A DNA stretch of 40,407 nucleotides from Streptococcus mitis. GTDB taxonomy: Bacteria; Bacillota; Bacilli; Lactobacillales; Streptococcaceae. The DNA lies in assembly GCA_018364455.1 (NCBI GenBank), contig JAGZLW010000018.1, positions 1-40,407 on the forward strand, written 5' to 3'. Position 1 is the stretch's first letter, and each line of letters begins with the position of its first letter. The position numbers and the translations under genes are program-made. Positions 15,510 through 23,181 of this stretch are shown here, piece by piece. The notes under the pieces were generated by a model. It did not search any database and had not been told where the DNA came from. It saw only the letters and a program-made list of their open reading frames with translations.

Positions 15510-17072
15510 CTATTCCCACTCAACTGTTGCAGGTGGTTTACTTGTAATATCGTAGACGATACGGTTCACATGATCCACTTCGTTTACGATACGTACTGAG
15601 ATTTTTTGTAGGACATCCCAAGGAATTTTTGCAAAGTCAGCTGTCATACCATCGATAGAGGTGATAGCACGGATTGCAATTGTGTAGTCGTACGTACGAC
15701 CGTCACCCATAACCCCAACTGAACGAACACCTGTATTAACTGTGAAGTATTGCCAGATATCGCGGTCAAGACCAGCTTTAGCAATTTCCTCACGAAGGAT
15801 AGCATCTGATTCACGAACGGTTTCTAGTTTTTCTTCAGTGATTTCACCCATGACACGAATCGCAAGACCTGGGCCTGGGAATGGTTGGCGCCATACGATG
15901 TGGTCTGGCATGCCAAGCTCTGTACCAAGAGCACGAACCTCATCTTTATAAAGAGTATTGAGTGGTTCAATCAATTCAAACTGCATGTCTTCTGGAAGAC
16001 CACCAACGTTGTGGTGTGACTTGATCGTCTGAGCTGTATCCGTACCAGACTCAATCACATCTGTGTAAAGAGTTCCTTGAGCAAGGAATTTCACATCTTT
16101 GAGTTTGCTTGCTTCGTCATCAAAGACATAGACAAACTCATTACCAATGATTTTACGTTTTTGTTCAGGGTCAGAAACACCAGCAAGTTTGTCAAGGAAG
16201 CGTTTTGCAGCGTCTGCTTTGACGATATTCAAACCAAACTTACCACCAAGCATGTCCATAACTTGATCTGCTTCTCCTTTACGAAGAAGACCGTGGTCTA
16301 CGAAGATACAGATCAATTGATCGCCAATTGCTTTTTGAAGAAGAACACCAACAACTGAAGAGTCAACTCCACCTGATAGACCGAGAAGAACACGTTTATC
16401 ACCGACTGTTTCACGGATTTTTTGAATCTGCATATCGATGAAATTATCCATTGACCAGTCGCCTTTAGCCTTACAGATGTTAAGGGCAAAGTTACGAAGG
16501 ATATCATTTCCGTATACAGAATGGCGAACTTCTGGGTGGAATTGGATACCGTAAATGTGTTTGTCTGGATTTTCAATGGCCGCATAAGGGCAGTCAGCTG
16601 ATGTTCCAGTACGAACAAAATCAGCAGGAATCTCAGTAACTGCATCACCATGGCTCATCAAAACAGTCTGTTCATCCGGTGTTGATTCAAAAAGAGCTGA
16701 TGGTGTGTGAGTTAGGGTTGATTGACCATATTCACGATTTCCAGCGTCACCTGCAGGAACAACTTTTCCTCCAAGTTTATGGGTCAATAACTGCATACCG
16801 TAACAGATTCCCAAAATAGGAATGCCCAGTTCGAAGATTTCTGGGTCAATATCGAATGAACCATCTTCGTATACAGAGTTTGGTCCACCTGAAAGGATAA
16901 TTCCTACAGGATTGATTTCACGAACTTCAGCAGCTGAAATTTTATGGCTTTTTAGTTCTGAAAACACACCAATCTCACGGATACGGCGTGAAATCAGCTG
17001 GTTGTATTGGCTACCATAGTCCAATACGATGATTTTTTCTACATCTTGCAAATCAGTTGAAATGTTGCTCAT
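15510..17072 (-). CDS. guaA: GMP synthase (glutamine-hydrolysing)
   Basis: This 520-residue enzyme converts XMP to GMP using ATP and glutamine. The N-terminal class I amidotransferase domain shows GICYGMQLL with nucleophile C90 and the partners H179 and E181 in GIQFHPEV. The ATP-pyrophosphatase P-loop SGGVDSS is at 233-239, and the C-terminal dimerisation domain ends TSKPPATVEWE. The length is standard. AAAGGAA precedes the ATG. It is divergent from gntR across a 139-base region; the leader is too short for a guanine riboswitch. The 3' end of guaA is a known hotspot for mobile-element insertion in several bacteria. Confidence 0.98.
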   Translation of the reverse strand: MSNISTDLQDVEKIIVLDYGSQYNQLISRRIREIGVFSELKSHKISAAEVREINPVGIILSGGPNSVYEDGSFDIDPEIFELGIPILGICYGMQLLTHKLGGKVVPAGDAGNREYGQSTLTHTPSALFESTPDEQTVLMSHGDAVTEIPADFVRTGTSADCPYAAIENPDKHIYGIQFHPEVRHSVYGNDILRNFALNICKAKGDWSMDNFIDMQIQKIRETVGDKRVLLGLSGGVDSSVVGVLLQKAIGDQLICIFVDHGLLRKGEADQVMDMLGGKFGLNIVKADAAKRFLDKLAGVSDPEQKRKIIGNEFVYVFDDEASKLKDVKFLAQGTLYTDVIESGTDTAQTIKSHHNVGGLPEDMQFELIEPLNTLYKDEVRALGTELGMPDHIVWRQPFPGPGLAIRVMGEITEEKLETVRESDAILREEIAKAGLDRDIWQYFTVNTGVRSVGVMGDGRTYDYTIAIRAITSIDGMTADFAKIPWDVLQKISVRIVNEVDHVNRIVYDITSKPPATVEWE

Positions 17073-17107
17073 CTTTTTCCTTTCTCAAAAGAAATATCTT
17101 TTTCAAT

Positions 17108-17137
17108 ATTCTATCACAAATAAGGGCGAATTACCAA
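17108..17137 (-). promoter_or_regulatory. guaA: Promoter of guaA
   Basis: The minus strand has TGATAGAAT, an extended -10 (TAGAAT at 17108-17113), with TTGGTA (17132-17137) 18 bases upstream, about 36 bases before the guaA ATG. Confidence 0.55.
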
Positions 17138-17153
17138 CTAAACAAGGCGAAGT

Positions 17154-17183
17154 TTGACTTTTTCTAGTTTATTAGGGTACAAT
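17154..17183 (+). promoter_or_regulatory. Promoter of the gntR-family gene
   Basis: TTGACT (17154-17159), 18-base spacer, TACAAT (17178-17183), 29 bases before the ATG at 17212. Confidence 0.65.
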
Positions 17184-17211
17184 AGAGAAAAGATAGAAAT
17201 GAAGTGAAAAC

Positions 17212-17910
17212 ATGCTACCAGCTTATATGAAAATCCACGATCAGATTAAAAAGGATATTGACGAGCACCGTTGGTCCATTGGTGAAAGACTTCCCAGTGA
17301 ACGAGACTTAGCAGAGCAGTTTGCGGTCAGTCGCATGACCCTCCGCCAAGCCATTTCCCTCTTGGTCGAAGAAGGAGTTTTAGAGCGCCGTGTAGGAAGT
17401 GGCACCTTTGTATCCAGTACACGTGTACAAGAAAAGATGCGAGGGACAACCAGTTTTACTGAAATTGTTAAGTCCCAAGGTAAAGTACCCTCTAGCCAAC
17501 TTATTTCCTACAGAAAAACCATTCCCAATGAGCAGGAAGTTGCCAAGCTAGGAATTTCTCCAACGGAGAATATTATCCGAATGGAACGTGTTCGCTATGC
17601 CGACCAAGTTCCTCTGGTTTATGAAGTTGCTTCGATTCCTGAAAAATTCATTAAGGACTTTAAAAAAGAAGAAATCACCAGTCATTTCTTTCAAACTCTG
17701 CAAAAACACGGCTACCGTATTGGTAAATCACAGCAAACTATTTATGCTCGTCTTGCTAAGGAAAAAATTGCCCACTATTTGGAAGTTGAAAAAGGACATG
17801 CTATTCTAGGTTTGACTCAGGTTTCCTACCTAGAAGATGGTACTGCATTTGAATACGTAAAAAGTCAGTATGTAGGCGAACGCTTTGAATTTTATCTTGA
17901 AAATAATTAG
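17212..17910 (+). CDS. GntR-family regulator, HutC/UTRA type
   Basis: This 232-residue repressor has an N-terminal winged helix (YMKIHDQIKKDIDEHRW, GERLPSERDLAEQFAVSRMT, LRQAISLLVEEGVLERRVGSG, ~5-70) and a C-terminal UTRA ligand domain (~90-230; VRYADQVPLVYEVASIP, AFEYVKSQYVGERFEF). HutC-type regulators usually bind a sugar phosphate or amino-acid metabolite. The gene is monocistronic, divergent from guaA, with only a weak GAAGTG ribosome site. Its targets cannot be read here; no clear palindromic operator stands out in the guaA-gntR gap. Confidence 0.9.
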   Translation: MLPAYMKIHDQIKKDIDEHRWSIGERLPSERDLAEQFAVSRMTLRQAISLLVEEGVLERRVGSGTFVSSTRVQEKMRGTTSFTEIVKSQGKVPSSQLISYRKTIPNEQEVAKLGISPTENIIRMERVRYADQVPLVYEVASIPEKFIKDFKKEEITSHFFQTLQKHGYRIGKSQQTIYARLAKEKIAHYLEVEKGHAILGLTQVSYLEDGTAFEYVKSQYVGERFEFYLENN

Positions 17911-17920
17911 ATTACTATGC

Positions 17921-17956
17921 AAAAACTCTCTGTCACAGACAAAGAGTCTTTTTATT
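17921..17956. terminator. Bidirectional terminator between gntR and the EamA gene
   Basis: ACTCT-c-TGTC (17925-17934) pairs with GACA-a-AGAGT (17938-17947) around an ACA loop; T runs lie on both sides. Confidence 0.75.
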
Positions 17957-18848
17957 TTTCTAAGAGTAAATCTTTCAAAGAAATCAGAGTTACAGCAAAC
18001 AATATCATTGCCATACCAAGAAAATCAATAGGATAAAATTGTTCATTCATGATTAAGAAGGCAAAGAAAACCGCCGATATTGGCTCAATTGAAGCCAACA
18101 AGCTTGACTTGACCGGTCCTATCAGACTAGCTCCTTTTAGAAAGGCTGTATAGGCAAAGACAGTCCCGATAAGGATAATACCTGCAAAAGCAAGGAGAAA
18201 ATCAAGACTAGTCGGTATATTGGCCTGGAGAACCCCTGTAAAAGGAAGGGCGACTAAACCTGCTATGACCATTCCCACACCAATGACCAAACTGCTCCCC
18301 CACTTCTTAATCAAGGCTATGGGCAAAATGATATAAAGTGCGTAAGTCAGAGCAGAAAAGAGACCCCAGAACAGACCTGCAGGTGTCATAGATAACTGGT
18401 CCAACTGCCCATGAGTGGCGATCAGGAAGGTCCCTCCAATGGCTAATATGATGGAAACAATCTCTCCCAGTGTTGGCGCCACCTTATCCTTGATACAGCT
18501 ATAAATTAAAATCCCGACAGGACAAACATACTGAAGCACCGTCGCGGTTCCTGCATTGGTTTCCTGAATAGCAGTTAGATAGGCGAATTGATTGAGGAAG
18601 AGGCCAATTAGAGCAAAAATGAGAAGAGACAGCAAACTTTTTCTATCCTTTAAAAAGGCCAGCATTTTATCCTTTGCAGTAGCATAAGCCAAGACCATGA
18701 GAATCCCACCAGCGATTAAAAGTCGTAAGTTAGTTAAAACCAGAGCCGAAATTCCGTGTGCCATCAGGTATTGGCCACTCGTTCCTGACAAGCCCCAAGC
18801 AATCCCAGCCACAACTGTTAGTAAAGTCCCTTTTAAACTGTTTGACAT
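17952..18848 (-). CDS. EamA/DMT-family permease
   Basis: This 298-residue drug/metabolite transporter superfamily protein has two EamA repeats, each of about five membrane segments (LLTVVAGIAWGLSGTSGQYL near the start; GLFWGLFSALTYALYIILP opening the second repeat). Substrates in this family are diverse (amino acids, nucleobases, drugs) and not predictable. The ATG at 18848 is chosen because AAGGAGA lies three to five bases upstream; the open frame extends to 18908 into the upstream gene without a ribosome site. It starts 8 bases after the serine hydrolase and is the last gene of that operon. Confidence 0.87.
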   Translation of the reverse strand: MSNSLKGTLLTVVAGIAWGLSGTSGQYLMAHGISALVLTNLRLLIAGGILMVLAYATAKDKMLAFLKDRKSLLSLLIFALIGLFLNQFAYLTAIQETNAGTATVLQYVCPVGILIYSCIKDKVAPTLGEIVSIILAIGGTFLIATHGQLDQLSMTPAGLFWGLFSALTYALYIILPIALIKKWGSSLVIGVGMVIAGLVALPFTGVLQANIPTSLDFLLAFAGIILIGTVFAYTAFLKGASLIGPVKSSLLASIEPISAVFFAFLIMNEQFYPIDFLGMAMILFAVTLISLKDLLLEK

Positions 18849-18856
18849 GTCTCTCC

Positions 18857-19792
18857 TTACTCTTCTTTGCGAATCAAGTCCATTACTTGATTGCGGTCTA
18901 CAATCCATTGAGCTCTCTCATCCTTTTCATAGGTACGATTCGATAGAAAAATAGCCGCTTCTTGCTTCTGACGATTCCACATGATAAAGGTACCCGTATA
19001 GCCCGTATGGTCTAGCCAATCTCCTTCCAAATTCCATGCCAAAGAACGTTCCTTGTCATCCAAAGGAGAAAAATTTTGACTCAAATCTCTTGCAAAATCA
19101 TCTGCTAAATAATGTTCTAAAAAGATTTGTAAATCCTTTACAGTCGAAAATAAACCAGCACTACCTGCATGTTTGCCTAGGAGGCGAGCCTTGGGATCAT
19201 GTACCAGACCTGCCTCGACACCTCTAACTGTTGGAACAGCAAGCTCAACAGGCCCAAATTGGGTTTCCGTCATTCCCCAAAGATTCCAGACTTGTTCTTG
19301 TAAAATCACATCCAAGTCTTGATTAAAGATTCTTTCCAAAATAAAACCTAAAAGTAAAAAATGAACATCCGAATAAAGAAAGGCTGGCTGATTTCGTCTC
19401 TTGAGATGAAACATAGCTTCCTTTAATTCAGGTGCTGTTAAAAGATCACGATTGGGAATAAACGGATCAAGATCTGTTGCGTGAGTCAAGAGCTGGCGAA
19501 TAGTGATGTCTGGATAATCACTCTCAGCTAAAAAATCAGTTACCGGTCTGTCAATATCTAATTGACCTTTTTCCCACAAGAAGGTAAAAACGGTACCAAC
19601 CCCAACAACCTTGCTGACACTGGCCAGATCATAAACTAGTCCTGCCTCAGTATGCAAGCCATGCTCTGGGTCACTCTGGCCAATATAGAACTCCGTCCAT
19701 TGATTGTCCTTAAAATACGCAAAAGAGGCTCCGGGATAAATCCCTGCCTCGATTTGTTCTTCTATTTTTTTAATAACCTTGGTCCACTTCAT
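18857..19792 (-). CDS. Serine hydrolase, beta-lactamase/esterase (class C-like) family
   Basis: This 311-residue protein has the three penicillin-recognising signatures: SVSK at 58-61 (nucleophile S58 and K61), YSD at 140-142 (the Y-x-N equivalent) and HTG at 262-264. There is no signal peptide, so it is probably cytoplasmic and more likely an esterase or peptidase than a resistance beta-lactamase. The ATG overlaps the cppA stop by four bases (ATGA), implying coupling. A homologue next to cppA is what I remember from pneumococcal genomes. Confidence 0.88.
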   Translation of the reverse strand: MKWTKVIKKIEEQIEAGIYPGASFAYFKDNQWTEFYIGQSDPEHGLHTEAGLVYDLASVSKVVGVGTVFTFLWEKGQLDIDRPVTDFLAESDYPDITIRQLLTHATDLDPFIPNRDLLTAPELKEAMFHLKRRNQPAFLYSDVHFLLLGFILERIFNQDLDVILQEQVWNLWGMTETQFGPVELAVPTVRGVEAGLVHDPKARLLGKHAGSAGLFSTVKDLQIFLEHYLADDFARDLSQNFSPLDDKERSLAWNLEGDWLDHTGYTGTFIMWNRQKQEAAIFLSNRTYEKDERAQWIVDRNQVMDLIRKEE

Positions 19793-20514
19793 ACTTCTTC
19801 AAACCACAATTCAACATTATTTCTATCTTTACCAAGGAAGAATTTTTCAGACTTAGGAATAAAATATTCGGTAGACTCAAACTTCTGGCGAAGACTTGCA
19901 ATATCTAGTTCATTGACCAAGAACTTGAGCATAGATAAGTCCCAAGTAGCCGTATTGTCCACAGTCAAATCTTGACCCTGAGCTGGGATAAAATCAAGTG
20001 ACGCTCCAATTTCAGATACTTCCAAGAAACTTTCGATATCGGTTGGGAAATGTAATTCCATAGAAATCTCAAATTTACTTAAAGAAATTGACTCCAGATC
20101 TGTTTGAAATCTAGGCTTTTCTTCTACTTCTACTAGACTTGCTCTGTCATCTTCTGCATGAATCAAAATCAAATCATTTTCGGGTGAAAAAATCTCAAAA
20201 GCGTAGCCATTTTGACCTTTATATAATTGATGAATCGAATCTGTTTTAGCTAATAAGGCCTCGATTTCTAAGGGATTTTCCACCTTGACAATCAATCTAG
20301 CCAGTTTTTTTCTTCCCTCTACCTTACGAGTGCGCATACTTGGAGCTTCTTCTAAAACCAGCTTTTCTAAACCTGTTTGATCACCTAGTGACAGAAAGGC
20401 TGACTCTTCTAATAAGGCCTTCATGCCAAGGGTTCCTATATAAAATGTTTCATTTAATTTTCTATTATTAACTTTTAAAGTAGGAATAATCCGTACAATC
20501 TGATTTACATTCAT
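19789..20514 (-). CDS. cppA: CppA family protein (putative C3-degrading proteinase)
   Basis: This 241-residue protein begins MNVNQIVRIIPTLKVNNRKL and has two glyoxalase-like halves (IGTLGMKALLEE early; NNVELWFEEV at the end), the CppA_N/CppA_C arrangement of pneumococcal CppA, reported to degrade complement C3. It has no signal peptide, so how it would reach C3 is unclear, and a cytoplasmic role is possible. The start at 20514 has GGAGG five to nine bases upstream; the longer TTG start would lie in the ribosome site itself. It is the first gene of a three-gene operon, promoter 20534-20562. Confidence 0.85.
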   Translation of the reverse strand: MNVNQIVRIIPTLKVNNRKLNETFYIGTLGMKALLEESAFLSLGDQTGLEKLVLEEAPSMRTRKVEGRKKLARLIVKVENPLEIEALLAKTDSIHQLYKGQNGYAFEIFSPENDLILIHAEDDRASLVEVEEKPRFQTDLESISLSKFEISMELHFPTDIESFLEVSEIGASLDFIPAQGQDLTVDNTATWDLSMLKFLVNELDIASLRQKFESTEYFIPKSEKFFLGKDRNNVELWFEEV

Positions 20515-20533
20515 AAATTCCTCCAACTCTTTT

Positions 20534-20562
20534 ATTTTAAAGGATTTTAGAATTTTTTACAA
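20534..20562 (-). promoter_or_regulatory. Promoter of the cppA operon
   Basis: Minus-strand TTGTAA (20557-20562), 17-base spacer, TAAAAT (20534-20539), 20 bases before the ATG. Confidence 0.55.
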
Positions 20563-20753
20563 GAAATTATGCTCAGATTTACCAATTTTCACCCCATTAA
20601 TAATTTTTCTTCAAAAGGCTGACCTAAAACTCCATTTTTAGGGAAACATACAAAAGTCAAAAAGTAGATAGGATAAACTGGAATGCTAATCAATGGATTG
20701 ATAAGAAATAATTGACTGTCTTTGTTGATTTTTGATTACGGAGGAATATTATA

Positions 20754-20785
20754 AAGAAAAAGAACCAGCTCTTAGAACTGATTCC
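20754..20785 (-). terminator. Terminator of the lectinolysin gene
   Basis: GGAATCAGTTCT and AGAGCTGGTTCT (minus strand, 20761-20785) pair with several G.U pairs, followed by TTTTTCTTT. It lies 17 bases beyond the stop codon. Confidence 0.65.
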
Positions 20786-20801
20786 TTTTACAAGTGAAAA
20801 A

Positions 20802-22853
20802 TTAGTTATTTTCAACTTTTTCATCGTATTTTGGTCTTAATGTTGTACCTGAGTTAACAATGGTACGTTTTTGAACAAGAGGAAGGTCTGTGCGATTATA
20901 AACTGTACGCCATGGTTCCCAAACAAGACCTGTTTTTTCTTGAATCTTCACGCGAATATTGCGCACATTTCCTCTAAATTGAAGTTCAGTTTGGAAACCA
21001 GCTGTTCTGTTTTTACCATTATCTTCCCATTGACGTGAGCGAATGCTTTCAACTCCATCCTTATCATAAGTTACTTCATCCCAGTAAACATAGTAACGAG
21101 CGATATAAGCTCCCTTATGGTGTAATTTGAGGTAACCATTTTTATATGAAGTCACTTTAGTTTCAATGTAGTCTGTATTGCTTTGAATTGTGGCTACTTG
21201 ATTATCTTTCAAGAATGCAGTCTTATAAGAAATTGGAACAGCAGGGTTTTGTGTACTGAAAGTAGCTCCTTCTTGAATCAATTTCTTCAAATCTTCTACT
21301 GTACCTGTCACAACACGTGCAGCGCCATCAGCATTTCCACCTACGATTGAAACTGTTACAGTTGTATTCTTCAAGACACGTGCCCATTCAGATTCTGGTT
21401 TAATAGGCACCCCTTTGATGACAGCATTAATTGCTGCTTTCAACTCTGTACTCTTGCTTGTTGTTTCAAATTTGACATACATTTGACGTCCGTATGAAAC
21501 GCTTGACACGTATACAGGAGGTGTTTTGTCATCAATTCCACGTGCTTTCAATTGATCAACCGTTACTCCTGGAGCAATTACATCTGATGGTTTTTTTGGA
21601 GCATCAAAGTTAGCAGTATAGTAAATTTGTTTAAAATCAACAACTTCAACTTGTTTTTCACCCTTGTTCACAGCCTCAAAGTCAATTTTCAAATTAACAC
21701 CGACTTTTTCAAAATCACTTCCGAATTTTGCTTTCAATTGATTCATGCTGTAAGCAGAAGTTGATTCGTACTGCATACGTGCTGGAGCAGGATTTTTCGC
21801 AGCATATTTTTCATGCCAACGATTTAACAAGGTATTCACACCTTCCTGCATACCACTTGCAGTTGGATTAGCATCTACATAGCTATCTCCGCCTACCATT
21901 CCAGGTAAATCAACACTGATTCTACCTTTGCTACGATCTAAACTAATTTGTTGTGGTTTGTTTTCTAGAAGGTCTTGATTTGCTTTAAATAAAGCACCTA
22001 AGAAGATATCTCCGTTACCATTAATAGCAACATCTGCAGAACCATTAGAAAGGTTTTTCTTCACTTTTTCCACAACCACAAATTCATTTCCTTGTTGTTT
22101 TGTGCTTGTATTAGTGTAATTTTCTAATGCTTCGCCTTTTCTAGTTAAAATATTTAGTTTATCGTAATTTAAACCAAATAAATAGTTATTTAGCTCTGCA
22201 GTATAATCTTTTTTAGCTTTACTTTCTGTTTTAACTTGGTTTTCTGTTTTCTTATCTGCTACTACTCTTTCTTCTTTTACAGCACGATATACTTCAACTT
22301 CTGCCAAACTAAGAGGAGTTTTAGATTTATTTAATTCAATTTTTACATATCGTGCATTAACTCCTGAGAATTGAACATCAATTGTTGGTTGATTGTTTAA
22401 GCTATCGACATGTTGACGAGTTACTTCCTTACCATCTTTATCTAACAAAATAACATCAAAATTAGATAAACGATTTGCTACATCCCCATCTCCACGATTG
22501 TAAATACGAACAGTTCCCACACCTTCTTCTTTTTCTAGATCAACTTTCCACCAAGAATGATCTTGAAAATTTGTATGAGTAACTGAGTGATGTCTGTAAA
22601 CATTATCTCGATTACCGTCAACCGCTCTAGAAGCATCTGCATCATAATAAGTCGAACTCTGACTTGCAGACTTATGAGCAGCAATATTTTCACCAGCAAC
22701 TTCAGCAACGCTTGGTTCTGTTGCTTTTACTACATTGGTTTGAAATACAAGGCCAGAACCTAGCAAAAAGGCTGCAATGGCAACACCACATACTCCAACA
22801 CTACGTTTACGAATAGAATAACGAAATCCTTTATCTTGTTTGTTTTGAGACAT
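20802..22853 (-). CDS. lly: Lectinolysin: F-type lectin fused to a cholesterol-dependent cytolysin
   Basis: This is a 683-residue secreted pore-former. Residues 11-46 are a YSIRK-type signal (YSIRKRSVGVCGVAIAAFLL; cleavage probably near VKA-TE). Residues ~54-191 form an F-type fucolectin domain with H93, R120-G-D122 and R128 as likely fucose-binding residues. A Lys/Glu-rich linker follows, then a cholesterol-dependent cytolysin core from ~215. Domain 4 has the undecapeptide EKTGLVWEPWR (639-649; Pro at the second-Trp position as in intermedilysin), the CD59-binding pattern Y-x-Y-x14-R-S (Y588, Y590, R605-S606) and the cholesterol-binding Thr-Leu pair (671-672). There is no LPXTG sorting signal. 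The only cysteine is in the signal peptide, so it is not thiol-activated. AGGAG precedes the ATG. It is monocistronic. Confidence 0.95.
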   Translation of the reverse strand: MSQNKQDKGFRYSIRKRSVGVCGVAIAAFLLGSGLVFQTNVVKATEPSVAEVAGENIAAHKSASQSSTYYDADASRAVDGNRDNVYRHHSVTHTNFQDHSWWKVDLEKEEGVGTVRIYNRGDGDVANRLSNFDVILLDKDGKEVTRQHVDSLNNQPTIDVQFSGVNARYVKIELNKSKTPLSLAEVEVYRAVKEERVVADKKTENQVKTESKAKKDYTAELNNYLFGLNYDKLNILTRKGEALENYTNTSTKQQGNEFVVVEKVKKNLSNGSADVAINGNGDIFLGALFKANQDLLENKPQQISLDRSKGRISVDLPGMVGGDSYVDANPTASGMQEGVNTLLNRWHEKYAAKNPAPARMQYESTSAYSMNQLKAKFGSDFEKVGVNLKIDFEAVNKGEKQVEVVDFKQIYYTANFDAPKKPSDVIAPGVTVDQLKARGIDDKTPPVYVSSVSYGRQMYVKFETTSKSTELKAAINAVIKGVPIKPESEWARVLKNTTVTVSIVGGNADGAARVVTGTVEDLKKLIQEGATFSTQNPAVPISYKTAFLKDNQVATIQSNTDYIETKVTSYKNGYLKLHHKGAYIARYYVYWDEVTYDKDGVESIRSRQWEDNGKNRTAGFQTELQFRGNVRNIRVKIQEKTGLVWEPWRTVYNRTDLPLVQKRTIVNSGTTLRPKYDEKVENN

Positions 22854-22871
22854 ACAAAACTCCTATATATA

Positions 22872-22910
22872 TTTGAACGAATTATTTCTTGAACGCGCTT
22901 TCTTGAAACA
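22872..22910 (-). promoter_or_regulatory. Repeated TTGAAC motifs in the lectinolysin leader
   Basis: Plus-strand TTGAACGA (22873), TTGAACG (22889) and TTGAAAC (22903) recur at 14-16 base steps, in the transcribed leader between -10 and ribosome site. They could be a regulator-binding array or RNA signal; no known operator is recognised. Confidence 0.35.
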
Positions 22911-22915
22911 ATAAG

Positions 22916-22944
22916 AGTATAACATAAAAATATTATAGATGCAA
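22916..22944 (-). promoter_or_regulatory. Promoter of the lectinolysin gene
   Basis: Minus-strand TTGCAT (22939-22944), 17-base spacer ending TGT, TATACT (22916-22921). Predicted leader is about 56 bases. Confidence 0.75.
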
Positions 22945-23002
22945 TCATTTTCTTAAAAAATTATTATTTTTTATTAGTTCAACTTGTATAGTTGCTCATA
23001 TG

Positions 23003-23140
23003 TTAACAATTTCACATTTAAATACCAAGCGGTCTATACCACTAAAAATAAGAAAACGAGCAGGCTTGAGTCCCTATCAGTTGGAAATCAGCACTGTCCG
23101 TTTTTGTATATATAATCAGATTCAACTCTTAAATCTATAA
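23003..23140 (+). pseudogene. Possible IS3-family transposase C-terminal remnant
   Basis: A plus-strand frame with no start codon reads LNTKRSIPLKIRKRAG then LSPYQLEIS and ends at TAA 23140. The order N-x-K-R ... K-x-x-x-G-L-S-P-x-Q/E-Y-like is typical of the extreme C-terminus of IS3-family transposases, though the final Tyr is replaced. A plus-strand terminator follows 15 bases later. The gene-free stretch 22854-23181 otherwise holds only the lly promoter. The match is short and by eye, so this is tentative. Confidence 0.3.
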
Positions 23141-23155
23141 CTTAAGAAATTTTTT

Positions 23156-23180
23156 AATGAAAAGCTTTTCATTGTTTTTT
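23156..23180 (+). terminator. Plus-strand terminator-like hairpin next to parC
   Basis: AATGAAA (23156-23162) and TTTCATT (23167-23173) with an AGCT loop are followed by GTTTTTT on the plus strand. On the minus strand A residues follow, so it does not suit parC; it fits the possible remnant just upstream. Confidence 0.5.
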
Positions 23181-23181
23181 A

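Noticed and set aside
17073..17211. Guanine riboswitch upstream of guaA
   Set aside because: The predicted leader is under 40 bases, too short for the aptamer, and none of its conserved loops is visible.
18857..19792. Secreted beta-lactamase conferring penicillin resistance
   Set aside because: It has no signal peptide and the pattern SVSK/YSD/HTG fits the broad esterase-type serine hydrolase family.
20802..20850. LPXTG cell-wall sorting signal in the YSIRK protein
   Set aside because: The protein ends KYDEKVENN directly after domain 4; there is no LPXTG, hydrophobic stretch or basic tail.
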